Source: Flavilitoribacter sp020436695 (GTDB taxonomy: Bacteria; Bacteroidota; Bacteroidia; Chitinophagales; Saprospiraceae). Taken from it: a DNA stretch of 64,000 nucleotides. Every line of letters starts with the position of its first letter. Positions within the stretch are counted from its first letter, which is position 1. This document shows, piece after piece, positions 34,197 through 43,078 of the stretch. Below the pieces are notes generated by a model that saw nothing but the letters and a program-made list of their open reading frames with translations, did not search any database and had not been told where the DNA came from. Made by a program: the position numbers and the translations under genes. Location: the NCBI GenBank assembly GCA_041392665.1, contig JAWKLQ010000018.1:62001-126000 (forward strand), read 5' to 3'.

Positions 34197-35051
34197 ATGA
34201 CCCACCCAAAGCATTATTCCTTTCTTATTACCCTACTATTACTTTTAATACAGCCTAGCGTTACACCGGCCCAAAACGCTCAGAATTCCGAAGTCACCTA
34301 CACTACCAAAACGGACCTTCTCTATCTGGACAGCACGATTACGCCAATGACCGATTACGCCCGCGAGCGTTGCCGCCTGGATATCTACTACCCCGAGAAT
34401 ATAGAGAATTTCCCGACCGTCGTCTGGTTTCACGGTGGTGGGATACAAGCCGGTAATAAATTCATTCCGGAAGAATTGAAAAAACAGGGGATTGCTGTGG
34501 TAGCAGCCAATTACCGGTTAAATCCGAAAGTAAAAGCACCGGTCTACATCGAAGATGCTGCCGCTGCGGTGGCCTGGACCATGAAACACATCAGCGAATA
34601 CGGCGGTGATCCGGATGCCGTTTTTATCTCCGGACATTCTGCCGGCGGCTATCTGGCCAGCATGGTTGGCATGGATACGACTTACCTGCAACCCCACGGC
34701 CTGCATGCCAATGACCTGGCCGGGGTTATTTCCTACAGCGGACATGCCATTACCCACTTCACCATCCGGCAGGAAATGGGGCTGGACTGGAATGATCCGC
34801 TCATCGATAAATATGCTCCTCTCAGCCACATGCGTAAAGACATGCCACCGTTGGTCCTCATTCTGGGTGACCGGAATCTGGAAATGTATGGCCGCTATGA
34901 AGAAGTAGCCTATCTCTGGCGGATGATGCAGCTCATCGGGCATCCCTACACGCGTATCTACGAGTTGGATGGATATAGTCATGGCGCCATGGCCGTACCG
35001 GCACACCATATTCTGCTGGAAAATATGCGGGAGATACTGAAAATGAAGTAA
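34197..35051 (+). CDS. Secreted alpha/beta-hydrolase (BD-FAE/carboxylesterase-like)
   Basis: 284 residues with a signal peptide (FLITLLLLLIQPSVTPAQ). Oxyanion-hole motif HGGG (79-82), nucleophile elbow GHSAGG (Ser148), acid in the LGDRN loop and a late His in GYSHGAM complete an esterase triad. The RLDIYYPEN start of the domain is typical of the hormone-sensitive-lipase/BD-FAE group, which removes acyl or feruloyl esters from glycans. Given the sulfatases and DUF1080 genes around it, a role in removing ester substituents from a polysaccharide is plausible but not shown. Confidence 0.9.
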   Translation: MTHPKHYSFLITLLLLLIQPSVTPAQNAQNSEVTYTTKTDLLYLDSTITPMTDYARERCRLDIYYPENIENFPTVVWFHGGGIQAGNKFIPEELKKQGIAVVAANYRLNPKVKAPVYIEDAAAAVAWTMKHISEYGGDPDAVFISGHSAGGYLASMVGMDTTYLQPHGLHANDLAGVISYSGHAITHFTIRQEMGLDWNDPLIDKYAPLSHMRKDMPPLVLILGDRNLEMYGRYEEVAYLWRMMQLIGHPYTRIYELDGYSHGAMAVPAHHILLENMREILKMK

Positions 35052-35185
35052 GAGACGGGTAAATAATAAAGATACCTGAGAGAACTCAATCCACGGTATG
35101 ACCTGGATCATTTAAGGGGAACAAAAGAGAGGATAACTTGGACAAAATGGATCACCCCGATTTTTCACCCCAAAAAATGATCATT

Positions 35186-35860
35186 ATGAAAAAGTGGATC
35201 ATCAGTTTTCTGATCGTGTCGCTGATCGGATATACTGCTTCTGCACAGTTCACCGATCAGGGGAACTTCCTGATCGGTACCACCATCGGTTTATCCTCTG
35301 CTTCTTCCCGCGTCATCCAAAATGAAGGTGGCGATCAGAACAAGGGAGAAGGACCGTCCTCCCTACAATTCGGTTTTGCCCCAAAAGTCGGCTATTTTCC
35401 CATCGACAATCTGGCCCTGGGTATCGGAATGGATTATACCGTTAACCGCGTGAATCAACCCAATGAGGATGTGAACACAGACAGTGACCTCTTATTCGGC
35501 CCATTCGGCCGCTACTTTGTGCCTTTCGGAACGGGTGATATGGCTCTATTTCTGGAAGCGACCGTTGGATTTGGCAGTTCTTCAGACAATCAGGAGATAT
35601 TGGGTGTCACTCAGAATATTCACACCAATATTTTTTCCGTGGGTATCGGCCCGGGTATCACCGTGATCTCCGATGAGGGACTGGGCGTATCGGCTACGTT
35701 GAAGTACAACTATGCCCGCAGTAAATTCGATACGGATATCAATAATGTGCAACGGCAAACCATCACTAAATCCAATGTATTCGACTTCTCTATTGGATTC
35801 CAGTACTACTTTGGTGGGTTGACAATCGTTCGGACAGATACCGGAGGACGGGGATTTTAG
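35186..35860 (+). CDS. Outer-membrane beta-barrel protein
   Basis: 224 residues from the ATG at 35186 (MKKWIISFLIVSLIGYTASAQ, a clean signal peptide); the frame is open from 35138 but the longer leader is unlikely. The mature protein alternates Gly/aromatic strands: GNFLIGTTIGLSSASS, QFGFAPKVGYFPIDNLALGIGMDY, DMALFLEATVGFGSS, FSVGIGPGITVIS, and VFDFSIGFQYYFGG near the end. This fits an eight-stranded OmpA/OmpX-like barrel with a typical aromatic C-terminal strand. The function is unknown. It follows the esterase by about 130 bp. Confidence 0.82.
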   Translation: MKKWIISFLIVSLIGYTASAQFTDQGNFLIGTTIGLSSASSRVIQNEGGDQNKGEGPSSLQFGFAPKVGYFPIDNLALGIGMDYTVNRVNQPNEDVNTDSDLLFGPFGRYFVPFGTGDMALFLEATVGFGSSSDNQEILGVTQNIHTNIFSVGIGPGITVISDEGLGVSATLKYNYARSKFDTDINNVQRQTITKSNVFDFSIGFQYYFGGLTIVRTDTGGRGF

Positions 35861-35899
35861 CAGGTAGCCTTAAAATTCCTGGAGGCTGTTTTAACAGGT

Positions 35900-37210
35900 C
35901 TATTCCTGTGGAGTTAGGAAAGTCAGTGCCTCCAATTCTCTGATATCCAACACCCGGTTAAATACCGCTACCCCATCGATGAACAGCTGAGATCCATGTT
36001 CAATTTCTTCTGAAGCCAGCCCCAGTGCACGCCCCAAGGTAAAAGGTGCCCCTTCCGGGATAATGCGCTCGATGCGGGTGCCCACCTGTTGCCATTCATC
36101 TCCATTCCGTTTTTCCAGAGTGGTGATAACCACATCGCCTTCAGCTACCGGCTGTTGAAAAGGAAGTACGGCCTGTTGACCGGAGAAGGCATCCATGATG
36201 ACCGGTGTGGTCAGTATACTTGCTGCTGCCCGCTGAATATCCACCTTTACCCGAAATAATGTGTCTATAGAATTGCCGGGGATACTGTCCCGTTCATAGG
36301 TCAGTTGTTTATTATTCAGATCTACCAGCAACCGGTGTTCCTTAATGTTAGCTTCCGGCCTCAGATATCCATTATACTTGATGGTAAAAGCCCGGGGAGA
36401 ATAGACCGGCCCCGTAAAAGATAAAGGATTAGCTACCTGCTCCGACTCGAATTGATATACATCCTGCTCCACCGGGTCGGTTAAACTGAAGGGAGTCATT
36501 TTACCATTTAGATAAGCCTTCACTTCATTTTTATCCGGATCATAAGACATGGCCAGCGCCACCCACCGCTCATCGTCAAAAGCCTGCCCATCAATGGCGC
36601 GCACCCTGGCGTATTGGGAACCGTTGATCTCCGATTGCGGATAACTGGAAGCTCCGGTTTTAGAGATATGCGCAATCAAACTTTGTTGACCGAATAAGCC
36701 TCCGAACAATGCCACCTGCCGCCGACCGGAATATTTGGCCCAGCCTCCTTCATCCCAGATGCCGGCTATCATATGGCGCGCTCCGGTAAATTTCATCCAG
36801 GTGATCAGCGTGAAAGCCTGCTTGCCGTGTATATCCAGTAAGGTATTATCAAAAGTAGAACGGGGCACAGCTGCGTAAATGTAGCCCTTATTGAAATGAA
36901 CGGCTTTTCCGAATGGGCCGCTTGCATCGTATTGCAGGTGAGATTCTGCATCGTCATAAGGCCAGTCTTCCGGACTATAATCATTCACATCGCCGATCCT
37001 TTTAAGATAAAGGGGAAAGCTTTGATTGATAGTCGCAGGATCGTGATAGGAAGACCAGATCCCGTCGTCCAGTTGTACAAAATCCCAAAAAGCGATCAAT
37101 CCAGGCGTATTAATAACCGCATCAGTATGTTTATTCTGTTCCAATGAATGACGCGATGTGCACTGAACCAGCAAAATCGATAAAACAATATACCACCAGG
37201 ATCTCTTCAT
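35900..37210 (-). CDS. LamG-like (concanavalin-fold) lipoprotein of unknown function
   Basis: 436 residues. Lipobox LLVQC (Cys17). Residues about 34-240 look like a LamG/pentraxin beta-sandwich: PGLIAFWDFVQLDDG, AVHFNKGYIYAAVPRS, KQAFTLITWMKFTG, DDERWVALAMSYDPDKNEVKAYLNGK, with a second sandwich-like part and a closing QLFIDGVAVFNRVLDIRELEAL. It is likely a glycan-binding surface protein. It begins 23 bp after the sulfatase gene (37234-38733) on the same strand, so the pair is probably one operon and this lipoprotein may present substrate to that sulfatase. No catalytic residues were identified. Confidence 0.8.
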   Translation of the reverse strand: MKRSWWYIVLSILLVQCTSRHSLEQNKHTDAVINTPGLIAFWDFVQLDDGIWSSYHDPATINQSFPLYLKRIGDVNDYSPEDWPYDDAESHLQYDASGPFGKAVHFNKGYIYAAVPRSTFDNTLLDIHGKQAFTLITWMKFTGARHMIAGIWDEGGWAKYSGRRQVALFGGLFGQQSLIAHISKTGASSYPQSEINGSQYARVRAIDGQAFDDERWVALAMSYDPDKNEVKAYLNGKMTPFSLTDPVEQDVYQFESEQVANPLSFTGPVYSPRAFTIKYNGYLRPEANIKEHRLLVDLNNKQLTYERDSIPGNSIDTLFRVKVDIQRAAASILTTPVIMDAFSGQQAVLPFQQPVAEGDVVITTLEKRNGDEWQQVGTRIERIIPEGAPFTLGRALGLASEEIEHGSQLFIDGVAVFNRVLDIRELEALTFLTPQE

Positions 37211-37233
37211 AGCAATTTAATTATCTGTATCGA

Positions 37234-38733
37234 TTACTCCTCCGCCGCCGGCAGTTCCAGATCATTATCTCTAACTGCTGCCAGTTTAGCTGCCATCTTG
37301 GCTTTAAATGCCTCTACTAAAGCCTCATTCCCCGGCACCAGAGCCAGATTAGTGTATTGCTTGGGGTCTTTTTCCATATCATATAGTTCAATTCCCTTTT
37401 CGGCCTCCTCACCGTATTGAATGTAGGCATAGTGCTGTTCCCGCAGTAGAAAGCCCTCCCGCATGGGTGCTACACTAAAGGCCGCTTCACGGACTTGCTC
37501 AGTAGGATCATCCAGTAATTTGGAAATATCTTTCCCCTGTACATGCTCCGGAATCTCCAGTCCACTTAGTGAGGCCAGTGTCGGATATAAGTCCAGGAGT
37601 TCGACCAGAGAATTACAAACTGCTGGCTTTTTGCCCGGTACACTAATGATCAGCGGCACCCCAGAAGATTCATCCAGCAGACTGACCTTGGCCCAAAAAT
37701 CATGCTCTCCCAGATGATAACCATGATCGCTGGTAAAAACGATGATGGTCCGGTCTTCCAGTCCGGCTTCCTCCAGAGCATCCAGTACCTTTCCTACCTG
37801 CACATCCATATAGGTTACGGAAGCATAATAGCCACCCATTGCCTTCTTTTGTCGGCGGATGTCCATTTGCATATTTTCACTAGTTTTATAATTGATGCCC
37901 GGCTTGGGAATGTCATCCCAATCACCCGGCACTTTTTCGGGTAAAACCATTTTGTCATAGGGTTTAAACGGCGGATGATAAGTGCTGGGAGCTACAAAAG
38001 GCACATGCGGTCGCACGAAACCTACCCCCAACCAGAAGGGTTCATCCTTGTGCTGTTGGATCAGTTCTACTGCCTTGGCCGCAGTTTTTCCATCCGAGTG
38101 TACCATATCATCACCATCGGCTTCCACTACGACAAACGTATTTCCACCCACCACCGGTTTCTTCCCATCCGGATTGCCTTCCAGGGTTTCCCCATCACCC
38201 GGTGCAGTCCATTCCGGACCGGGGCTATTAAAGCGTTCGGTCCATGACAATTCATCGTCTGCACCGTCTCCGCCTTTTTCTATATCACCCGGAATCCCCA
38301 TGTGAAAGACCTTACTTACCCGTGCCGTGTAGTATCCATTATTTTTGAAAAGTTGGGGCCACGTGGGTCGGTCGCCGATCTGGGGGCGTGGATTGGTATA
38401 GCCAAGTACACCCGTAGCGTGCGGATAATAGCCCGACATGAAGGAGGCCCGGGAAGGACCGCAATAAGTACCCTGGCAATAAGCCCGCGTGAAACGGATG
38501 CCTCGGGCGGCCAGCCGGTCGATATTCGGCGTCTGGCAAACGGTATTCCCATAACAGGAAAGCGCATTATAAGTCAGGTCGTCCGATATGATAAAGAGTA
38601 CGTTGTAAGGAGGCTGAGCATCATCTTTTGGTGTCGAACAGGACTGGAACAAAATGCTGCCAACTACCAGAAGGCCGGCAATAGTAAGATGTTTATTCCG
38701 GATGAGAATGGAGGTGATCAATTTCAACTGCAT
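37234..38733 (-). CDS. Sulfatase, iduronate-2-sulfatase-like, lipoprotein
   Basis: 499 residues. Lipobox-like end of the signal (ILFQSC, Cys32). The active-site motif is CGPSR (Cys91, formylglycine site), preceded by the metal-binding DD (51-52) in FIISDDLTYNALSCYGN. Other ligands are in FTSDHGYHLGEHDFWAK. The pattern TPNIDRLAARGIRFTRAYCQG, HPHATG-like loop and SRVFHMG-like segment (SKVFHMG) place it near iduronate-2-sulfatases (S1_7-like). The substrate is inferred only: a sulfated uronate- or fucose-type glycan. It is the first gene of a two-gene unit with the LamG-like lipoprotein. Confidence 0.92.
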   Translation of the reverse strand: MQLKLITSILIRNKHLTIAGLLVVGSILFQSCSTPKDDAQPPYNVLFIISDDLTYNALSCYGNTVCQTPNIDRLAARGIRFTRAYCQGTYCGPSRASFMSGYYPHATGVLGYTNPRPQIGDRPTWPQLFKNNGYYTARVSKVFHMGIPGDIEKGGDGADDELSWTERFNSPGPEWTAPGDGETLEGNPDGKKPVVGGNTFVVVEADGDDMVHSDGKTAAKAVELIQQHKDEPFWLGVGFVRPHVPFVAPSTYHPPFKPYDKMVLPEKVPGDWDDIPKPGINYKTSENMQMDIRRQKKAMGGYYASVTYMDVQVGKVLDALEEAGLEDRTIIVFTSDHGYHLGEHDFWAKVSLLDESSGVPLIISVPGKKPAVCNSLVELLDLYPTLASLSGLEIPEHVQGKDISKLLDDPTEQVREAAFSVAPMREGFLLREQHYAYIQYGEEAEKGIELYDMEKDPKQYTNLALVPGNEALVEAFKAKMAAKLAAVRDNDLELPAAEE

Positions 38734-38835
38734 GGATTTAAAAGAAACAGATAGAAATAATTGGTAGCATAAAGCTAAAAAAAATACTCCGCGACATAAT
38801 CAAAACAGCGGGCAAAGGGAGTGCAAAAGTTAAAA

Positions 38836-38889
38836 TACTACTTATGTAGTAGAAAAACTTGCACCTACTACATAAGTAGTATATATTTG
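38836..38889 (+). promoter_or_regulatory. blaI promoter with two BlaI-type palindromic operators
   Basis: Two 16-bp palindromes share the half-site TACTAC/GTAGTA: tactacttatgtagta (38836-38851) and tactacataagtagta (38866-38881). Their centres are 30 bp apart, about three helical turns. They flank and fill the promoter: CTTG (38858-38861), 20 bp, TATATTTG (38882-38889). BlaI/MecI repressors bind such TACnnnnnnGTA dyads, so autorepression of the blaI-M56 operon is expected. Confidence 0.8.
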
Positions 38890-38919
38890 TTTTCGGTTAT
38901 GATCATAACACCATCAAAC

Positions 38920-39309
38920 ATGAAAGATCCGAATATTTACCAACCTTCGGAAGTAGAACTGGAGATCCTTCAGATACTCTGGGAAAAACAACCGGCAAGC
39001 GTCCGGACGGTACACGAACAGATACTGCAAAACCGGGAGGTAAGCTATACCACGGTACTGACATTTCTGCAGCGCATGACGGAAAAGGAAATGGTCAGGC
39101 GCCATAAGCAGGGCAAGGTCCACTATTATGAGGCCGTACCCAAAGAGGCGGAAGTGCAGGAAAGTCTGTTCAAACGACTACTAAATACGGCCTACAAGGG
39201 CTCTGCTATGAAAATGGTAATGCATGCCCTGGGCCAAGGCAAGGTAGATCAGGCGGAACTGGAAAAGTTACAGGAATGGCTGGTTCAACAAAAACAAAAA
39301 GATGAATAG
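38920..39309 (+). CDS. BlaI/MecI/CopY-family transcriptional repressor
   Basis: 129 residues from the ATG at 38920, which matches the family start (PSEVELEILQILWEKQPASVRTVHEQI); the frame open from 38821 runs through the operators and is rejected. The winged helix (SYTTVLTFLQRMTEKEMVRRHKQGKVHYYEAV) is followed by a dimerisation tail. It should repress its own operon by binding the palindromes at 38836-38881 and be inactivated when cleaved after signalling by the M56 protein encoded next. The genes overlap by 8 bp. Confidence 0.93.
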   Translation: MKDPNIYQPSEVELEILQILWEKQPASVRTVHEQILQNREVSYTTVLTFLQRMTEKEMVRRHKQGKVHYYEAVPKEAEVQESLFKRLLNTAYKGSAMKMVMHALGQGKVDQAELEKLQEWLVQQKQKDE

Positions 39310-41338
39310 CTTCAACTGGTCAGAACTCCTCTCATTTGGGCAGGCTACCGGATGGACCCTGGTGCATAGCTTATGGCAGATCGCTTTGATCGGGCTGTTA
39401 GTGCGCGCACTTTTGTTCTTCGTCCCACAGCGGCAGTCTCAAACCCGGTATCTGATCCTAACGGCCGGGCTAATGTGTTGTCTGGTATGGACCGCACAGA
39501 CTTTTGTCCGGGAATGGCAGTCAGCCGGCACGTATCAAGCAATTGTTCAAAACCTGGCTGATGCTGCGGATAAAGGCATCACAGACCCATCTGCGAATGT
39601 TGTCCCAGTGGAAACATCCGATCCGACTGTAGCGGCGACCGCCTCCCTACCCTGGTGGGAAACAGCCGTCAATAAGCTACAATCATGGAGTCTGCAACTC
39701 AGCCCTTATATGCCGGCACTGGCCGTCGTTTGGTATCTGGGTGTGTTGATCCTGACCGGTTTCCTGCTGCTTGGTTTTCTCCAGATGGACCGGCTACGCA
39801 GCCGGGATGTTCAGCACCCTGATCACTCATGGCGCGTTCGTTTCCGGGAATTATGCCGGGAAATGGGCATACACCGGAAAGTGAATTTTCTGCTTTCGAA
39901 TTCTGTGCAGGAGCCCATTACGTTCTATTTCTTCCGGCCGGTAGTGCTGGCTCCGGTAAGCCTGTTTACCGGGCTGCACCCAGAACAACTGGAAATACTG
40001 CTGTTGCACGAACTAGCACACATTCGCCGGGCTGATTTTCTGGTAAATATCGTTCAATCGATCGTGGAAGTACTTTTCTTCTACCATCCCGTTGTTTGGT
40101 GGATCTCGGGTAAGACCCGCGAAGAGCGAGAGCATTGTTGTGACGATCTGGTCATCCAGGTCCGCGATACGCCTATGCTCTACGCCGAAGCCCTTACCCA
40201 TTTGCAATTATTCCATCATCCTTCAAAAACGAGATTAGTTATGAACGCAAATGGTAACTCAGGCACTTTCAGCAAACGTATCTTCCGTTTGTTCGGCCAA
40301 TATGATCAGCAACCGTCTCTCATCAAAGGAGCTTTGTTTGTGTTAATAATCAGTATCAGTTTCCTGGTGCAGGCATTTATTCATCCAACAACTTCTGTTT
40401 CAACTGAAATCACCCAACACCAACCCAATGAGATTGCAGACGAAACAGCTGCCGTAATTCCTGATCCCATTCCGAATGAGGCAAGTATTACGACGCTACT
40501 GGCGATATTTGAGGGAGATACTCTCCCAAGCGGGAAATTCCCCGACTACGTTCATACATTCATGGTCCGCACCCCGGTCACCCAGGAGTTGTCACTACGG
40601 ATAGGTTCCTCTCAAGATCTAAAAGAAGTAGTACTGGGCTTAGCTGCCGATGATCAAGGTTGCCAGTATTTTATCTCTTGGGAAAGTCTAACTAAAGGTA
40701 CGCATCAATTGACGTGGGACCTTCGACACATTCCCTCCGGCACCTATGAACTGATCTCTAGCGTTGACGGTGAGAGTATGCAGGAAACCATAACCATCGA
40801 TCATGAAGCTGCCCCGCAAACCTATCCCCCTGGCGATCCAAGGGCCGATCATGGATGCAGTGATCTGCTGCGGGCCGTAAAAGCCGGAGACGCAGCCCAG
40901 GTAAGCGAACTACTGAAAACGGTGGACCCTAACTGCAATTTCCGGGACGATGGTGAACCCCGCTCACCGTTGGTAGCCGCAGCCAGACTTGGCCATCTGG
41001 AGATCGGCCAGCTTTTAGTGGCCGCCCAGGCAGATGTTGAATTTCACGACCGCGGTGATGAAACGCCGCTGATGGCTGCCGCCCGCTACGGACATCTGGA
41101 TTTTGTAAAATACTTGTTGGACCAGAAAGCCGAAGTGAATGCCCAGGTAGATGGAGATGGTACTGCCCTTATTTGTGCTGTAAGTGGGAACTATTATGAA
41201 ATTGCCAAATTGCTATTGGAACATGGAGCCGATCCTTACCAGGTATCTCCGGGTGATGAATATGCTATGTATCACGCCCGGATGGCCGGTAATAAAAAGA
41301 TGGTGGAATTGTTGAAGGGGTATGAGGGAAGACGGTAA
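39302..41338 (+). CDS. BlaR1-like M56 peptidase fused to ankyrin repeats
   Basis: 678 residues. The N-terminal half has BlaR1-type membrane segments (LVHSLWQIALIGLLVRALLFF, ALAVVWYLGVLILTGFLLLG, and a last one near residue 345) and the zinc-peptidase motif HELAH (236-240) followed by IRRADFLVN. After the last segment comes a Pro/Glu-rich linker, a beta-rich domain and, from about residue 519 to the end, four ankyrin repeats (RSPLVAAARLGHLEIGQLL, ETPLMAAARYGHLDFVKYLL, GTALICAVSGNYYEIAKLLL). A penicillin-binding sensor domain, present in true BlaR1, is replaced by this unit. It is probably a membrane sensor protease acting on the BlaI protein. Confidence 0.88.
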   Translation: MNSFNWSELLSFGQATGWTLVHSLWQIALIGLLVRALLFFVPQRQSQTRYLILTAGLMCCLVWTAQTFVREWQSAGTYQAIVQNLADAADKGITDPSANVVPVETSDPTVAATASLPWWETAVNKLQSWSLQLSPYMPALAVVWYLGVLILTGFLLLGFLQMDRLRSRDVQHPDHSWRVRFRELCREMGIHRKVNFLLSNSVQEPITFYFFRPVVLAPVSLFTGLHPEQLEILLLHELAHIRRADFLVNIVQSIVEVLFFYHPVVWWISGKTREEREHCCDDLVIQVRDTPMLYAEALTHLQLFHHPSKTRLVMNANGNSGTFSKRIFRLFGQYDQQPSLIKGALFVLIISISFLVQAFIHPTTSVSTEITQHQPNEIADETAAVIPDPIPNEASITTLLAIFEGDTLPSGKFPDYVHTFMVRTPVTQELSLRIGSSQDLKEVVLGLAADDQGCQYFISWESLTKGTHQLTWDLRHIPSGTYELISSVDGESMQETITIDHEAAPQTYPPGDPRADHGCSDLLRAVKAGDAAQVSELLKTVDPNCNFRDDGEPRSPLVAAARLGHLEIGQLLVAAQADVEFHDRGDETPLMAAARYGHLDFVKYLLDQKAEVNAQVDGDGTALICAVSGNYYEIAKLLLEHGADPYQVSPGDEYAMYHARMAGNKKMVELLKGYEGRR

Positions 41339-41358
41339 ACGGCCGCTGCGCTGACAAT

Positions 41359-41400
41359 AAACGGTGAACGGTTGATGAAATAATCAATCGTTCACTGTTT
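41359..41400 (+). terminator. Strong hairpin downstream of the M56 gene
   Basis: aaacggtgaacggttgat (41359-41376) pairs over 18 bp with atcaatcgttcactgttt (41383-41400) with two G-U pairs and a 6-base loop, starting 20 bp after the M56 stop codon. Only a short T run sits at the 3' side, so it may act as terminator or 3'-end stabiliser. Confidence 0.6.
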
Positions 41401-41421
41401 CCACTGTCATATGCATTAAGT

Positions 41422-41688
41422 CTAATCTATCTTAACGACTGAAATTTGCGGCAAGTCATCTTTCAATAACAGTTCCTTTAGCTTCAGGACAAATAGTTGA
41501 AGCGTTTCAATCCCCGGTTGCCTATCAAGTATTCGAAAAGAACCCAATACGATAACAATCGCAGTCTACTCCCCTCAAAGCTCCTGGATTTGCGAAAGTC
41601 TCCATGCACCATAGCAACCCCAAGCTAAATATAGCACAACGATAAGAAGCAAAATCCCCCAGATCAACCTTTTCTTACCCATTTTCAT
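41422..41688 (-). pseudogene. Small membrane-anchored protein remnant with two in-frame stops
   Basis: One 89-codon frame on the minus strand reads MKMGKKRLIWGILLLIVVLY (a basic start and a membrane segment), then YGAWRLSQIQEL, a TGA, two codons, a TAG, then TAIVIVLGSFRILDRQPG and KLKELLLKDDLPQISVVKID before the final TAG. The part after the stops looks protein-like (hydrophobic strand, then charged helix). The family is not recognised. Alternatively only the first 37 codons are a real small protein. Confidence 0.4.
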
Positions 41689-41742
41689 ACAAAAGCTTCG
41701 TTCGGCGTCGGCTTTGCCTACACCGCTATTACAATTAGTCCA

Positions 41743-41995
41743 TCATTTAACCAATTCCACAATTCGCTCCCAGCGCACCAATTTAAAATTCTGCGCCGCC
41801 AGGCTATCTCCCTGATAATTAAACCCGTCCTGTGCAATAAGAATGCCTTTTGGGTCGGTCAGATTGACAATATGACGTTCGTCCCTACCATCCGGCTCGG
41901 CATCCATTTTCCAGTCCTCCGGTTCTCTTCACCGAAACAAAGCAAGCCATAGTGGTTATCCGTGAACATGCCCTCCACAAGCTTTTTCAGGGAGA
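41743..41995 (-). pseudogene. C-terminal gene fragment with a frameshift
   Basis: Minus-strand frames read KLVEGMFTDNHYGLLCFGEE (41995 to about 41930) and then, shifted by one base, EPEDWKMDAEPDGRDERHIV, NLTDPKGILIAQDGFNYQGD and FKLVRWERIVELVK with a TGA at 41743. The two parts look like one soluble protein broken by a single-base change, without a start codon. The family is not recognised. It lies in an 800-bp stretch that otherwise holds only the hairpin and the remnant at 41422-41688. Confidence 0.5.
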
Positions 41996-42021
41996 GCTTA
42001 ATAAGATAATGATAATTTTAT

Positions 42022-42064
42022 TACATTTGTTGCGCACAATTCATATGTACGAACATTCATACAT
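42022..42064 (+). promoter_or_regulatory. Promoter region and operator-like motif (site 1) of the ROK-MFS-GH92 unit
   Basis: TACATTTG (42022-42029) fits the -7 consensus; a second overlapping match is at 42060-42067. The 20-bp motif ATGT-ACGA-ACAT-TCAT-ACAT occupies 42045-42064, downstream of the first -7 element, where a repressor would block transcription. The same ATGT-N4-ACAT-N4-ACAT pattern recurs at 47468, 47701 and (inverted) 58866. Confidence 0.6.
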
Positions 42065-42138
42065 TTGATCAAATTTTAAAACTCATTCTATCACCACCGC
42101 AATGACAAAAGAATTGTCAACTATTTGAACCCGATGAA

Positions 42139-43068
42139 ATGATGAACAACCTACGAGTCTTAGGAGTCGATATAGGGGGTAGCCATATCACCAGTGCGGC
42201 CGTCAACGTGGGTGATCTCAGTATAGTCCCGGCAACCGTTCATACAGTGGACGTAGACAACAAGGCCTCCAAGAAAAGCATCCTTGAAAGGTGGAGCCGG
42301 TGCATTAATCAGACCCTTCAGAGCGCTTCCATAAAAGAGCGTGCCATGCTAGGTTTTGCCATGCCGGGACCGTTTCACTATAAGACCGGCCTGGCCATGT
42401 TTGAGGGTAATGACAAATATGAAAACCTGTACAATGTGTCCATCCCTGACGAGCTTAAAGAGCTGATCAATACCCCGGATGTAGATTTTAGGTTTATGAA
42501 CGATGCAACGGCCTTCGGTGTCGGAGCAGCTTCCATGGGTAAAGCGAAGAATTATAGCAAGGTCATCGCCGTCACACTGGGTACCGGTTTTGGCTCGGCT
42601 TTCTTAAAAGATGGCGCCCCCCAGGTGATCGGTAATGATGTGCCTGAAGGCGGTTGTTTCTGGTATAAACCATATAAAGAGGGAATTGCCGATGATTATT
42701 TTTCTACTCGGTGGTGCATTCGAAGATATGATCAACTATCCTCCAGGAAAGTAAAGGGAGTAAAGGAAATAGCCGAAGTCGCGGATAAGCACGCACTGAT
42801 GGTATTCCGCGAGTTTGGTGAAAACATGGCGGAATTCATAGCTCCTTTTTTAAAACTGCACGGTACAGAACTCGTAATTCTCGGTGGGAACATATCAAAT
42901 GCCCATCCATTCTTCCTGCCTGTTCTGGAAGCAAGTATCCGGGAGGCAGGGCTATCGGTAGACTTTGTCATTTCCGACCTTATGGAGGATGCCGCTATAA
43001 TCGGCAGCGCCAAACTGTTCCGACCCGACTTTTGGGACTTGGTAAAGGACGAACTGCCCAACCTATAA
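42139..43068 (+). CDS. ROK-family sugar kinase
   Basis: 309 residues. The N-terminal phosphate-binding motif is GVDIGGSHI, the catalytic Asp lies in MNDATAFGVGA, and TLGTGFGSAFLKDG and VILGGNISNAHPF complete the nucleotide-binding fold. There is no N-terminal helix-turn-helix, so it is an enzyme rather than a NagC/XylR-type repressor. The zinc-binding CxCGxxGC motif of many ROK kinases is absent. In context it should phosphorylate mannose (or glucose) taken up by the MFS carrier encoded 10 bp downstream, producing the substrate for the isomerase at 58930-60696. It is first in the operon behind operator site 1. Confidence 0.9.
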   Translation: MMNNLRVLGVDIGGSHITSAAVNVGDLSIVPATVHTVDVDNKASKKSILERWSRCINQTLQSASIKERAMLGFAMPGPFHYKTGLAMFEGNDKYENLYNVSIPDELKELINTPDVDFRFMNDATAFGVGAASMGKAKNYSKVIAVTLGTGFGSAFLKDGAPQVIGNDVPEGGCFWYKPYKEGIADDYFSTRWCIRRYDQLSSRKVKGVKEIAEVADKHALMVFREFGENMAEFIAPFLKLHGTELVILGGNISNAHPFFLPVLEASIREAGLSVDFVISDLMEDAAIIGSAKLFRPDFWDLVKDELPNL

Positions 43069-43078
43069 ACCACCGTCA

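Noticed and set aside
42139..43068. ROK protein as the repressor binding the 20-bp motif
   Set aside because: There is no N-terminal helix-turn-helix; the protein begins directly with the phosphate-binding motif, so it is a kinase.
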